DNA from: Rhodobacter sp.
GTDB lineage: Bacteria; Pseudomonadota; Alphaproteobacteria; Rhodobacterales; Rhodobacteraceae
Length of the DNA stretch: 64,000 bases
Reading direction: 5' to 3'
Assembly: GCA_020637515.1 (NCBI GenBank)
Contig: JACKKG010000001.1
Location: 2,014,501 to 2,078,500 of the forward strand
This document shows, in pieces, positions 7,016-14,893 of this stretch. Position 1 is the stretch's first letter. Each line of letters begins with the position of its first letter. A program made the position numbers and the translations under genes. The notes beneath the pieces were generated by a model. It did no database searches and was not told where the DNA came from. It saw only the letters and a program-made list of their open reading frames with translations.

Positions 7016-9133
7016 TCATCCGAAATACGCATCCCCGAAATCCGACCAGAGCGCGCGCTCGGCCCGGTACTCGGGGGTTGTCTGGTAGCCTTTGAGCCAG
7101 CGCGCCTGTTCCTCGGTGATCGCCTCGCCGGCCTCGCGCGCGCGCTCCAGATCGAGGGCCCGGCGGAAGCGTTCCTTCGGCGCCTCCTCGGCGGGCCTGG
7201 GCGCACGGCGGGCCGCGAAATCGGCCACCACGGCCTTTTGCTCGGCCAACACCTCCGGCGGCAGCGGCTCGGGCGGCCGGTGCCGGGCCGCAGGTTGCAC
7301 CAGCTTCACCACCTTGGCCTCGGGTGCTGCGATCGGGTCGCCGGGCGCCGTGGCGTCGAGGTCGAGCCCGAGTTCGCGGGCGGTGAGCTTCCTGTAGGCC
7401 TCGACCGCCTTCTTCTCGGCGTTCATCCAGTCCTTGCGGGCGCGGTTGTGCTCGCGCGCGGCCTCGAGCGACAGGAACCCGCCCTTCATCAGGCAGTCCG
7501 CGGCACCCAAGTAGCGGTTGTCGAAGCTGTAGACATGGACGCCCGCATGCAGATCGGCCGGGTCGAAGCGCACGACCATCCGCTTTCCGGCATGCTCGTG
7601 CAGCCAGGGTGCCCAATACTCGTTGCCGAGGAATGCGATCTTGGCGTTCACCCGGTTGACCGTGAGGCCCTTGGCACCCATCAGCCAGAGGCGGCGCTGC
7701 GCCTCGGTCGCCTTGCGGATCGGCGCCTTCTCGTAACTCTCGGCGAAGACCTCGGCGAAGGACCGGCCCCAGGCGACCTCGGACCGGCGGCCCTGGCGCA
7801 GGTTATGCTCCTCGATCCCCTCGGCCACGACCTTGAGGAAGGTCTCGAAAGGCACCGCCTTGCTCGCGTAGTTCTCGGGCTTGGCGTCGGGCCGGTTGCC
7901 GGTCCAGGCGCCGGCAAAGCGGGGGTCCTTGGCGATGGCATCGCACATATCGCGGAAGGCGCGCTCGATCGGCTTCGATTGGCCGGCATAGGGCGTGGCC
8001 CAGTGGATCTCGCAGCCGAGCGCCGTGAAGAGGCCGGGGATGTCGGCCTCCAGCGCCTTGAAGCGGTTGCGGGTCTCGGCCCGGCCGGTCACCGCCTTGG
8101 CGGCGAACTCGCGGCCGTTGTCGAGGAGGACATGCTCGGGGATGCCCCAATCCTCGATCATGTCGCCCGCGGCCAGCAGCACGTCATCGGCGTTGGCGGT
8201 GAGCGCCAGGCGCCAGGCCAGAACCCGGCCCGAATAGATATCCTGGAAGGCGACCATCTGGGGCCGCAGGGGCGTGTCGATGCCGGGCCAAGCGACGAAG
8301 ACGTCGAAGCGGTGGTAGTCGGCGTTGACCACTTCCAGCGCGTGCAGCGCGGTCTTGTCGCGGCGCTGCGGCGGGTACATCCGTTTCAGCGCATCGATGC
8401 CCATCCGGGCCAGCACCTGGCTAGGCTGGCTGACGCGTGCGTCGAGATAGCGGCGCATGGTCCGCTCGGGCGCCAGGACCCAGCCGTTCGCCTTGGCCGC
8501 GCGGGTGGCGCGCCGGTAGCAGGACGAGAAGGACGGCCGCTCGAGCCGCAGGTAGTCGGACGCCAGCCAGTCGAAGGCATCCTCGTCGAACTCGGCCCGG
8601 GTCACATGGCGTGTCGCCGCGCGATGCCTGGGCGCGAGGTGCGGCAACCGGTCGTCGGGGCGCACGCCCTCGACGAGGCCGAGCCAGTTCCAGAGCGTCC
8701 GCGGGCTGACGCCCTTCAGCTTGGCCACCTCGCGCGCGGCGAGGTCGCGGCCCAACTGGAACTCCAGCGCCTCGACCGCCTGGACGCAGCCCAACCGGTG
8801 CCGGGCCTTGCCCTGCACCGCCTCGGGCAATCCCTCGAACCATTCCCAGGCCTGTCCGCGGCTGACCGCGCCGGCACCGATGCCGCCCGCGCTCCCCGGC
8901 GCCGTGACCTCGGCCAGCAGCGCCTTGCGGGCCGCGAGGGGCAGCGCCGACCAGTGGTACTCCCACCCGCCGCCACGGCCCGCGCGCTTGCGGGCAGCGG
9001 AAATGTTGGCTCGCAGGTTGATCCTGGAAATCCAGCGATCGACGCCTTGCATGGTGCTTGGCACATCCGGCAGTTCCGCGTCGGCCAACTCTTGTGCCGT
9101 CCACCATTGCTTCTGGGGGGCGAGGTCCGTCAT
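7016..9133 (-). CDS. Mu A-like transposase (DDE recombinase)
   Basis: A 705-residue transposase of a Mu-like phage. The N-terminal region holds HTH DNA-binding modules (WTAQELADAELPDVPSTMQG; LAAREVAKLKGVSPRTLWNW). The integrase core has Asp272 (ADYHRFDVFV), Asp338 (LLDNGREFAAK) and Glu390 (QSKPIERAFRDMCD), close to the D269/D336/E392 spacing of Mu A. A Mu-type C-terminal domain follows. The frame is complete with all three acidic residues, so it could be active. The ATG overlaps the ParB-like gene stop by 4 nt. Confidence 0.95.
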   Translation of the reverse strand: MTDLAPQKQWWTAQELADAELPDVPSTMQGVDRWISRINLRANISAARKRAGRGGGWEYHWSALPLAARKALLAEVTAPGSAGGIGAGAVSRGQAWEWFEGLPEAVQGKARHRLGCVQAVEALEFQLGRDLAAREVAKLKGVSPRTLWNWLGLVEGVRPDDRLPHLAPRHRAATRHVTRAEFDEDAFDWLASDYLRLERPSFSSCYRRATRAAKANGWVLAPERTMRRYLDARVSQPSQVLARMGIDALKRMYPPQRRDKTALHALEVVNADYHRFDVFVAWPGIDTPLRPQMVAFQDIYSGRVLAWRLALTANADDVLLAAGDMIEDWGIPEHVLLDNGREFAAKAVTGRAETRNRFKALEADIPGLFTALGCEIHWATPYAGQSKPIERAFRDMCDAIAKDPRFAGAWTGNRPDAKPENYASKAVPFETFLKVVAEGIEEHNLRQGRRSEVAWGRSFAEVFAESYEKAPIRKATEAQRRLWLMGAKGLTVNRVNAKIAFLGNEYWAPWLHEHAGKRMVVRFDPADLHAGVHVYSFDNRYLGAADCLMKGGFLSLEAAREHNRARKDWMNAEKKAVEAYRKLTARELGLDLDATAPGDPIAAPEAKVVKLVQPAARHRPPEPLPPEVLAEQKAVVADFAARRAPRPAEEAPKERFRRALDLERAREAGEAITEEQARWLKGYQTTPEYRAERALWSDFGDAYFG

Positions 9134-9981
9134 TCCGGCACCCCCTCATAGAGAAGGGCGGAGATCTCGTTGCCGTGGTCGCGGCAGAACCGGCGGCGAG
9201 CCTCTTTCGGCGCGCGCGCCCAGGCGGCCTTGAGCGCCTTCAACGCCGCTTCAAACGGGTCTTCAACGGGGGTAGCGTTGCCCTCGCTCGCGGCGATTGC
9301 GCGGCGAGCGTCAGCGGCAGATTTTGCGCGCCCCTCGGCCAGCCTCTCGACCACCTCGTAACGTTCCGCCGCCTGCCCGATCTTGGCAATCTCGGCCAGG
9401 TCCTTGAGGGTGATCGGGCGCGGGGCTTTGCGCAGCAGGGCAACATCGCGTGGATCGAGGCGCGATCCGGCGGCGATAAGGCGGAAGATGTGGCGCTGTG
9501 AAAGGCCGAACTTCTCCGCTGTCGCGTCGGCAAACGATGCAACTGACATCGTGTCAGTTGCATCCCAACGGGCGGCCGCGCCCGCGACCCCACGCTTCGC
9601 TTCCGGATGCAGGCGTTCAAAGACCCGCTTACGCTCGGCGAGGAACAGCGCCGTGTCCAGCGGCGAGAGTTCCGCGCCGGCGATGTTGTCGTCGATCTCC
9701 ATCAGCCGCGCCCAGTCGTCGGTGACGTCGGCCCAGACCTTGGCCTCGATCTCGTCCCAGCCCAGCCGCCGCGCCGCTTCCAGCCGGTGCCCGCCGGCGA
9801 TCAGCACCAATTGGCCGCCCTTCTTCTGGCGCAGGTGGATCGCGTCCTTCATCACCCCGATCTCGGCGATCGAGGCCAGAAGGCTCTCGACCCCGGCCTC
9901 GGACACCGGGCGCAACCGGCCCGCGGTGGCGATGTCCGCCACCTTCACCCGGTCGATCCTGAGCAGTCTGGGTTCCGCCAT
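9130..9981 (-). CDS. ParB-like nuclease-domain protein of Mu-like phage
   Basis: 283 residues. The N-terminal ParB/Sulfiredoxin fold is evident from GVMKDAIHLR, the signature IAGGHRLEAARRLGWDEIEA, and EIDDNIAGAELSPLDTALFL. It is followed by an HTH region (ATAEKFGLSQRHIFRLIAAG). Such proteins sit upstream of muA in Mu-like phages of Rhodobacteraceae. No parS-like repeat was noticed. Start ATG 9981, 2 nt after the upstream stop; it overlaps muA by 4 nt. Confidence 0.85.
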   Translation of the reverse strand: MAEPRLLRIDRVKVADIATAGRLRPVSEAGVESLLASIAEIGVMKDAIHLRQKKGGQLVLIAGGHRLEAARRLGWDEIEAKVWADVTDDWARLMEIDDNIAGAELSPLDTALFLAERKRVFERLHPEAKRGVAGAAARWDATDTMSVASFADATAEKFGLSQRHIFRLIAAGSRLDPRDVALLRKAPRPITLKDLAEIAKIGQAAERYEVVERLAEGRAKSAADARRAIAASEGNATPVEDPFEAALKALKAAWARAPKEARRRFCRDHGNEISALLYEGVPE

Positions 9982-9983
9982 GT

Positions 9984-10340
9984 TCAGGCCCCCGACGAAC
10001 GGCGGGGTTTGCGCCCGGCGCCCGCGCCCTGGTAGCCATAGGCGCCCAACGGATCGCCGAGGCCCCGGCACGGGCCGCACATCCGGTTGTGGATGCCCTC
10101 GCTCTCGAAGACCGATCCGCAGCAAAGACCGGCCCGCGGGCCGCGCCGGGCGGCAGCGTCAGCCTGCCGCTGCAGGCTGTCGGCGCGTGCCGCCGCCAGG
10201 TCGCGGTTGCCGTAGGCGCCCGAGGCAACGCGGCCTTCGGGGTCAACGACGAAATAGCCGCGCACCGGATGGGGCCGGTATTCGACCTGGTAGACCGGGC
10301 GCTGCCCGATGTGCCGGGGGGTTGTGGCGCGCCCCCTCAT
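9984..10340 (-). CDS. Mu-like phage small protein with Cys pairs
   Basis: 118 residues starting MRGRATTPRHIGQRP. The middle part is YFVVDPEGRVASGAYG-like, and a C-terminal block has Cys-Cys (GLCCGSVF) and CGPC, which could form a metal site. It overlaps the 40-codon upstream gene by ATGA. Family and function are not recognised. Confidence 0.6.
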   Translation of the reverse strand: MRGRATTPRHIGQRPVYQVEYRPHPVRGYFVVDPEGRVASGAYGNRDLAAARADSLQRQADAAARRGPRAGLCCGSVFESEGIHNRMCGPCRGLGDPLGAYGYQGAGAGRKPRRSSGA

Positions 10341-10459
10341 CCCAGCACCGCCCCGGCGCAGAGGCCGACATACAGCAAGCCGAACAGCGCGACGGCCCCG
10401 ATCAGATCGCCCAGCCAATGGTCCTCGAGCGCGCGCAGCGCCCGGATGAAGCGCGTCAT
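10337..10459 (-). CDS. Small single-span membrane protein (40 aa)
   Basis: A 40-residue product starting MTRFIRALRALEDHWLGDL, then a hydrophobic stretch LIGAVALFGLLYVGLCAGAV that would span the membrane once. ATGA overlaps at both ends place it firmly in the coupled early operon. Similar tiny membrane proteins occur in Mu-like phages; the role is unknown. Confidence 0.6.
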   Translation of the reverse strand: MTRFIRALRALEDHWLGDLIGAVALFGLLYVGLCAGAVLG

Positions 10460-10794
10460 GCGTCACCTCCAGGGTTCGGATTGCGGGGGAAAGACAGGGC
10501 AGGCATCGCGCCGGCCCCGATGCGGGCACAAACCCTTGTGCCTGGTCTCGCCGGAGACCAGCGACGATCATGGCGGTGCCGGAGGGCGTTCCAGCGCCCC
10601 CCGACACCTCTCATCCCCTTTCGAACACCCCGAAAGGAGACGATTTGAATGCCCGCCAATTGCTCGGCTGCCTCACGGTCACCACCCGCTGCAACGACAA
10701 GCGCCCTCTTGTGCATGGTGCGTTCAGCCTTGAGCCAGTCGCGCCTGGCCTTTGCGTGCATGCGCCCAGGGGTGCCATTGGTCCTTCTTGCCAT
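10456..10794 (-). CDS. Mu-like phage early-operon protein
   Basis: 112 residues, basic, starting MARRTNGTPGRMHAKARRDW. The first half is predicted helical (TMHKRALVVAAGGDREAAEQLAG is the core region). The ATG follows an AAAGGGGG ribosome-binding sequence, and its end overlaps the 40-codon gene. Not recognised; the basic composition could suit nucleic-acid binding. Confidence 0.55.
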   Translation of the reverse strand: MARRTNGTPGRMHAKARRDWLKAERTMHKRALVVAAGGDREAAEQLAGIQIVSFRGVRKGMRGVGGRWNALRHRHDRRWSPARPGTRVCARIGAGAMPALSFPRNPNPGGDA

Positions 10795-11162
10795 CACGCA
10801 CCCCCTTTCGGCGGGCACCGGCGCGAGGGACGAGCTGCTTTCCCCCGCGCCGGGCCGCCCCTACCATCCGGTGCGCCAACAACCGGAACGGAAGGGGATT
10901 TCGATGAGCGATCAGGGCTGGATGGAGCTTTTTCAACCCATTCACGTCGAATGGTTTGAACAAACCCAAACACACGTGGTTCGGGGAACCAGCGCCGACC
11001 TTGGCGGTCAGACAGTGCCGATTGGGTTTGCGATGCGGGGACCGGCAGCAGCGCAATTCTTGCAGCGCCTTCGGGACGCAACGCGCAACGTGGCTGCAGA
11101 CGCAATAGACCCCAGACCGCGCGGTCTACAGTAAAGCCCCAAAGGTCAGACAGGATGCCCAT
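10794..11162 (-). CDS. Possible early-operon protein (minus-strand reading)
   Basis: A 122-codon frame starting MGILSDLWGFTVDR. In favour: a strong AAGGAGG seven bases before the ATG, and TGATG coupling to the genes on both sides, so it would continue the operon without a gap. Against: proline/serine/arginine-rich composition, GC at codon third positions well below the neighbours, and a competing plus-strand frame at 10904-11134. Either reading may be right. Confidence 0.4.
   Translation of the reverse strand: MGILSDLWGFTVDRAVWGLLRLQPRCALRPEGAARIALLPVPASQTQSALSDRQGRRWFPEPRVFGFVQTIRREWVEKAPSSPDRSSKSPSVPVVGAPDGRGGPARGKAARPSRRCPPKGGA
10904..11134 (+). CDS. Possible 76-aa protein antisense to the phage early operon
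   Basis: Starts MSDQGWMELFQPIHVEWFEQ and looks like a normal globular protein. GGAAGGGG lies about eight bases before the ATG. It would be transcribed opposite to the early operon, in the repressor direction but upstream of it. Codon third-position GC is somewhat higher than in the opposing frame. No homology recognised; could be an antisense or host-takeover gene, or a shadow. Confidence 0.4.
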   Translation: MSDQGWMELFQPIHVEWFEQTQTHVVRGTSADLGGQTVPIGFAMRGPAAAQFLQRLRDATRNVAADAIDPRPRGLQ

Positions 11163-11407
11163 CACGCGGCCTCCTTCTTGCCCTTGGGCGGGCGCGGGAT
11201 GTCGCGCGGCCATTCCAGGTCAGCGGGCCAACGATCCGAGAAGGCCCGCAACGCGTCGTTATAGGTGTCCACCCGGCATCCCTTGCCTTCGCTCAGGCGC
11301 CGGAACAGCCGGGTGTGCACGCCGCACCATTTGGCAATGGTCGCCTCGGAGCGCCCAACGTGGGCGGCCAGAACTGCGGCAAGGGTGGTGAGGTGGTTCG
11401 TTTCCAT
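11162..11407 (-). CDS. Small HTH protein, first gene of the phage early operon
   Basis: 81 residues. The segment VGRSEATIAKWCGVHTRLFR reads as a helix-turn-helix, followed by a conserved-looking RRLSEGKGCRVDTYNDAL and SDRWPADLEWP. Its place, divergent from the repressor and first in the muA operon, is that of Mu Ner, so it may be the Cro/Ner-like switch partner. No clear Shine-Dalgarno precedes the ATG; the operator repeats begin 9 bases upstream. Confidence 0.65.
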   Translation of the reverse strand: METNHLTTLAAVLAAHVGRSEATIAKWCGVHTRLFRRLSEGKGCRVDTYNDALRAFSDRWPADLEWPRDIPRPPKGKKEAA

Positions 11408-11415
11408 GCACTAAC

Positions 11416-11523
11416 GGTATCAAAATACACCGATCAAGCAATATCTTTTTACACCAAACACGAAACAAACTATCCCCGCACGGCTTGGCTTGTGCAAAAT
11501 GCATCTTGGTGTATTTTTGCACC
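11416..11523. promoter_or_regulatory. Divergent phage switch with repeated 16-bp operators
   Basis: The 116 bases between the HTH gene and the repressor are AT-rich. They contain GGTATCAAAATACACC (11416-11431) and, inverted, GGTGTATTTTTGCACC (11508-11523). After reverse-complementing the second, 13 of 16 positions agree. A half-site, TTTTTACACC, lies at 11446-11455. The GGTG...CACC ends make each site near-palindromic, as expected for a dimeric S24/CI-like repressor. The outer sites abut the start codons of the two divergent genes, so binding should block both promoters. Confidence 0.7.
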
Positions 11524-12192
11524 GTGCTTACTGCGGCTGAAATATACGCGTTGATCGAAAACCGCCGATCCGAACTTGGGCTGTCGCAAGCACAGCTGGG
11601 GCAGCTCGCTTTCGGGCAAAGCAACAGCGCTGCCATACAGAATTTGAGAAGAGGCTCTTCTCCGACCGCAGACAGGCTCTCTGCCCTCGCCGACGCTCTT
11701 AACCTCGAACTCTACTTCGGCCCTCGGCGCGACCTAACACCAGCACCCTCGACCACCGTCTCAGGGGAAGCCTTCGCCACCGTTGCCCGTTACGATGCCG
11801 CCGGTGCCGCGGGCGACGGGGTGATCAACCTCGACGGTCCGCCCGTCGATCACCTGGCCTTCTCGAAGCGCTGGCTCGAGCAGAACGGCATCAGCGCCGG
11901 CGACAGCATCCTGATCAACGTGCGCGGCGACAGCATGCGGCCCAGCCTCTATGACGGCGACCTGGTGATGATCGACCGGCGCAAGACGCAGATCCGCTCA
12001 GGCCAGATCTACGTCTTCCGCGAGGCAGACGCGCTCAGGATCAAGCGGCTCGAGGTGATCCCCGACGCCGCGATCATCCTGCGCAGCGACAACCCCGAGC
12101 ACCCGCCGGAACACCGCACCGGCGAAGCCATGAACGCCGTCAGCCAGAACATCGTCGGCCAGGTGGTCTGGTCCGGGCACAAATGGGGGTGA
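11524..12192 (+). CDS. CI/LexA-like phage repressor with S24 peptidase domain
   Basis: 222 residues. The N-terminal XRE-type HTH (SELGLSQAQLGQLAFGQSNS, then LRRGSSPTADRLSALADALN) is joined to a C-terminal S24 peptidase fold with the nucleophile Ser in NVRGDSMRPSLYDGD and the Lys in ADALRIKRLEV. Such repressors self-cleave under SOS/RecA induction. I place a GTG start at 11524, immediately after an operator; the frame extends to a TTG at 11485. No ribosome-binding site is seen, so the mRNA may be leaderless. It faces the muA operon as Mu c faces ner-A-B, but its sequence is lambda-CI-like rather than Mu-c-like. Confidence 0.88.
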   Translation: MLTAAEIYALIENRRSELGLSQAQLGQLAFGQSNSAAIQNLRRGSSPTADRLSALADALNLELYFGPRRDLTPAPSTTVSGEAFATVARYDAAGAAGDGVINLDGPPVDHLAFSKRWLEQNGISAGDSILINVRGDSMRPSLYDGDLVMIDRRKTQIRSGQIYVFREADALRIKRLEVIPDAAIILRSDNPEHPPEHRTGEAMNAVSQNIVGQVVWSGHKWG

Positions 12193-12215
12193 CCGCTTGC
12201 GGCCCAGAGCGGTCA
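12190..12215 (+). terminator. Hairpin at the end of the repressor gene
   Basis: TGACCGCT (12190-12197) pairs perfectly with AGCGGTCA (12208-12215) over a 10-nt loop, and the stem includes the repressor stop codon. No T-run follows, so it may be a weak or Rho-assisted terminator. Confidence 0.4.
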
Positions 12216-12351
12216 TTGGTGGCAATATCAAGTGCTGCGTTGCAGCCCGTCGTTGCAGACGTTGATGCATTGCCGCTGCATTGTCTAATCGCTAGCGTCG
12301 GCTGTGCAGAACGAAATTCTTCCGACGATGTACAAACGGAGGTGGTCAAGC

Positions 12352-13251
12352 ATGAATGAGGTGAACAGATTTGGTTTAAGACGCCGCCCTGAATCAAGTG
12401 TTCGCAGAACAATCCGAAAGAACTCGGGATTTGGCTGCGTGGTCTGTGGCTTGGCGATTGGTGATTACGAGCACGTTGATCCTACATATGTCGACGCTGA
12501 AATACACGACCCCAACTGCATGACGTTCTTATGTATTCGCTGTCACGGTAAGGTCACTCGAGGTCAACTTTCGAAGGAAAGTGTAAAGGATGCGATGAGG
12601 GAGCCCGCTGCCTTCAAAGCAGGGTTTTCATTTGAGGCTTTGGATGTCGGATCTTCCGCACCCACGATTCATATTGGCCCTATGAGTGTCAAGAATTGTG
12701 AATCCATTATTTCAGTCAATTCAAGACCTGTTCTATGGATTCACCCTCCTGAGGAAGCCGGAGGACCAGTTCGAATTGGTGCCGAAATAAGAAATGAGCA
12801 CGGAGAATTGGTATTCAGCATTGTTGACAATGAATGGCGCGTGCAAAAAGAAAGCTGGGATGTCGAAGTGATCGGCAAGACAACAACAATCCGAAATGGT
12901 CCGCGTGAGATAGCCCTTGTTATCCGCACTGAACCTCCTGGTGACTTGTATATCGACCGAATGGATATGAGCATCGAGGGCTATAGATTCTGGATTGATT
13001 CTGGAAATTTGTACATACGTCGGCCGGATGGACAGACTGACTCTGTTCAAAGGTTTGATTTCGTTGATTGCACTGCCGCCATTGTCGCTGTTAACAATAC
13101 ATTGATATTTGGCACCGGAGGGGGCAGAGTTTCATTCAGTCTAGCGGGTAAAGGCCGAACATCGCGGGTAATTGACACCAGCCGGAGGCGAAACTCGGTA
13201 TGCGCATGCGGTAGTGGCAAGCGTTTTAAACACTGTTGCGGAGCCTTCTAA
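12352..13251 (+). CDS. HNH-type nuclease with C-terminal SEC-C zinc motif
   Basis: 299 residues. The N-terminus has an HNH layout: Cys29-x2-Cys32, His41 (EHVDP), Asn55 (HDPNCM), Cys61-x2-Cys64 and His65 (CIRCHGKVT). A beta-rich middle (about 95-270) contains NEWRVQKESWDVEVIG and GPREIALVI and is not assigned. The last 16 residues are a SEC-C motif (CACGSGKRFKHCCG, Cys284/286/295/296). The gene is visibly AT-richer than its surroundings. ATG 12352 has GGAGG ten bases upstream. It lies between the phage repressor and an IS, where Mu-like phages can carry cargo genes. A defence or anti-phage role is possible but is inference only. Confidence 0.75.
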   Translation: MNEVNRFGLRRRPESSVRRTIRKNSGFGCVVCGLAIGDYEHVDPTYVDAEIHDPNCMTFLCIRCHGKVTRGQLSKESVKDAMREPAAFKAGFSFEALDVGSSAPTIHIGPMSVKNCESIISVNSRPVLWIHPPEEAGGPVRIGAEIRNEHGELVFSIVDNEWRVQKESWDVEVIGKTTTIRNGPREIALVIRTEPPGDLYIDRMDMSIEGYRFWIDSGNLYIRRPDGQTDSVQRFDFVDCTAAIVAVNNTLIFGTGGGRVSFSLAGKGRTSRVIDTSRRRNSVCACGSGKRFKHCCGAF

Positions 13252-13299
13252 AGTAGACGTTGTTGCTGCCTGCAGCGAAGGTCCGCAATCCGCCGATGC

Positions 13300-14876
13300 T
13301 GTTGAAAAAGTCTTTATTGCAGTGCGGCAAGTCCTTTGATTCACTTGATTATGAGGGGATCGGAGGATTTCGACATGATGGGCACACAAACGGCACCGGC
13401 ACAGCTGTTCTATGACTTCGATCTGGAGCGTCATGTTCCTTCCGGTCATATGCTTCGCGAGATCGACAGGTTTCTCGACGTGGATGGGATGCGGGAGGCC
13501 CTTCGCCCCTTCTACAGCCACCTCGGGCGTCCTTCGATCGATCCAGAACTGATCATCCGGATGCTGGTCATTGGTTACGTCATGGGCATCCGATCGGAAC
13601 GTCGCCTCTGCGACGAGGTCCATCTGAACCTCGCCTATCGGTGGTTCTGTCGGCTGGGCCTGGAGGGGAAGGTCCCGGATCACTCGACGTTCTCTCGGTA
13701 TCGCCATGGCAAGTTTCGCGACAGCAATCTGCTGCGACAGGTCTTCGAGGCCACGGTGGAGCGGTGCCTGAGGGAGGACCTGGTATCCGGCGAGGGCTTT
13801 GCCGTGGATGCCAGCCTGATCTCCGCTGACGCCAACAAGGCTCGGTCAATCGCAGCCGAAGACTGGAGCCCTGAGGTCGCGCGCGAGGCTGGGAACCGGG
13901 CAGCGCGGGAATATCTGGAAACGCTGGATGATGCCGCCTTCGGCGCCGCGTCACCGACCCAGCCGAAGTTCGTGGCCAAGTCCGACCCGGCGGCGCAATG
14001 GACCCGTGCCGAGGAAAGTCGCCCCTATTTTGCTTACGCCACCAACTACCTGATCGACACCAAAAGCTCGGTAATCATGGATGTTGAGGCGACGCGCGCC
14101 ATTCGCCAGGCCGAAGTCGGGGCGTCGCGCACGATGCTCGACAGAACCGAGAAACGGTTCGGGATCAGGCCGGATTGGCTGGCGGCCGACACTGCCTATG
14201 GCAACGCCGAGAACCTCGGATGGCTGGTTGAGCAGCGGAGCATCATCCCCTTCATCCCGGTGATCGATAAGTCGGAGCGGACCGATGGCACCTGGTCCAG
14301 ATCCGACTTCGAATGGGACGAGGCGAACGATCAATACATCTGCCCCGAGGGACACGCCCTCAGGCAGTATCGCCGGAACTACTCCGATCCGAACCGGGGT
14401 CAGGACACCGGCGGGCGGAAGAAATATCGTGCCTCGAAGGCGACATGTCAGGCCTGTCCATCCAAGGAAATCTGCTGCCCGAAAGCGGAGGCCCGATACG
14501 TCACCCGTGAACCCCACGAGGAAGCACGCGAGTTCGCCCGCGCATGCCGCAAGACCAAGGCTTACGAGGTATCCCGAGACAAGCGGAAGAAAGTAGAGAT
14601 GCTCTTCGCCCATCTGAAGCGTATCCTCGGCCTGACCCGGCTACGCCTGCGCGGCCCCAATGGTGCGAAGGACGAATTCCTCCTCGCCGCCATCGCCCAG
14701 AACCTCCGAAAACTCGCCAAGCTGCGGCCTCAGTTAGCCAACCCGGAGGCCACGGCATGATCTGAGCGGCCAGATAGACGCCACAAGGCGGCGCGACGGG
14801 CGATTGTCCGAACCAAACGGCGACACCCGAGCCTGAGGGCAGCTCAAAACGCGTTCTCAGGCCGACTTTTTCAACA
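13300..14876 (+). mobile_element. Complete IS1182-family insertion sequence
   Basis: Perfect 13-bp terminal inverted repeats TGTTGAAAAAGTC (13300-13312) and GACTTTTTCAACA (14864-14876) enclose one intact transposase gene, giving an element of 1577 bp. No target duplication directly abuts the ends. An AATCCGCC appears 5 bp outside the left end (13287-13294) and 1 bp outside the right end (14878-14885), so the true ends may differ slightly or the match may be chance. Confidence 0.9.
13375..14760 (+). CDS. IS1182-family transposase
   Basis: 461 residues from ATG 13375, which has GGAGG nine bases upstream; the frame is open from 13336. The N-terminal IS1182/DUF772 region is clear (RPSIDPELIIRMLVIGYVMG, DHSTFSRYRHGKF). 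The catalytic Asp residues lie in GEGFAVDASLI and WLAADTAYGNAENL, a zinc-ribbon-like Cys insertion (CQACPSKEICCP) follows, and the Glu is near KVEMLFAHLKRILGLTRLRL. It appears complete and likely functional. Confidence 0.93.
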   Translation: MMGTQTAPAQLFYDFDLERHVPSGHMLREIDRFLDVDGMREALRPFYSHLGRPSIDPELIIRMLVIGYVMGIRSERRLCDEVHLNLAYRWFCRLGLEGKVPDHSTFSRYRHGKFRDSNLLRQVFEATVERCLREDLVSGEGFAVDASLISADANKARSIAAEDWSPEVAREAGNRAAREYLETLDDAAFGAASPTQPKFVAKSDPAAQWTRAEESRPYFAYATNYLIDTKSSVIMDVEATRAIRQAEVGASRTMLDRTEKRFGIRPDWLAADTAYGNAENLGWLVEQRSIIPFIPVIDKSERTDGTWSRSDFEWDEANDQYICPEGHALRQYRRNYSDPNRGQDTGGRKKYRASKATCQACPSKEICCPKAEARYVTREPHEEAREFARACRKTKAYEVSRDKRKKVEMLFAHLKRILGLTRLRLRGPNGAKDEFLLAAIAQNLRKLAKLRPQLANPEATA

Positions 14877-14893
14877 AAATCCGCCCTTTCGGA

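Noticed and set aside
7238..9151. A 637-codon plus-strand frame opposite muA
   Set aside because: Low-complexity Gly/Arg/Leu composition typical of a shadow; the minus strand encodes MuA with its catalytic residues.
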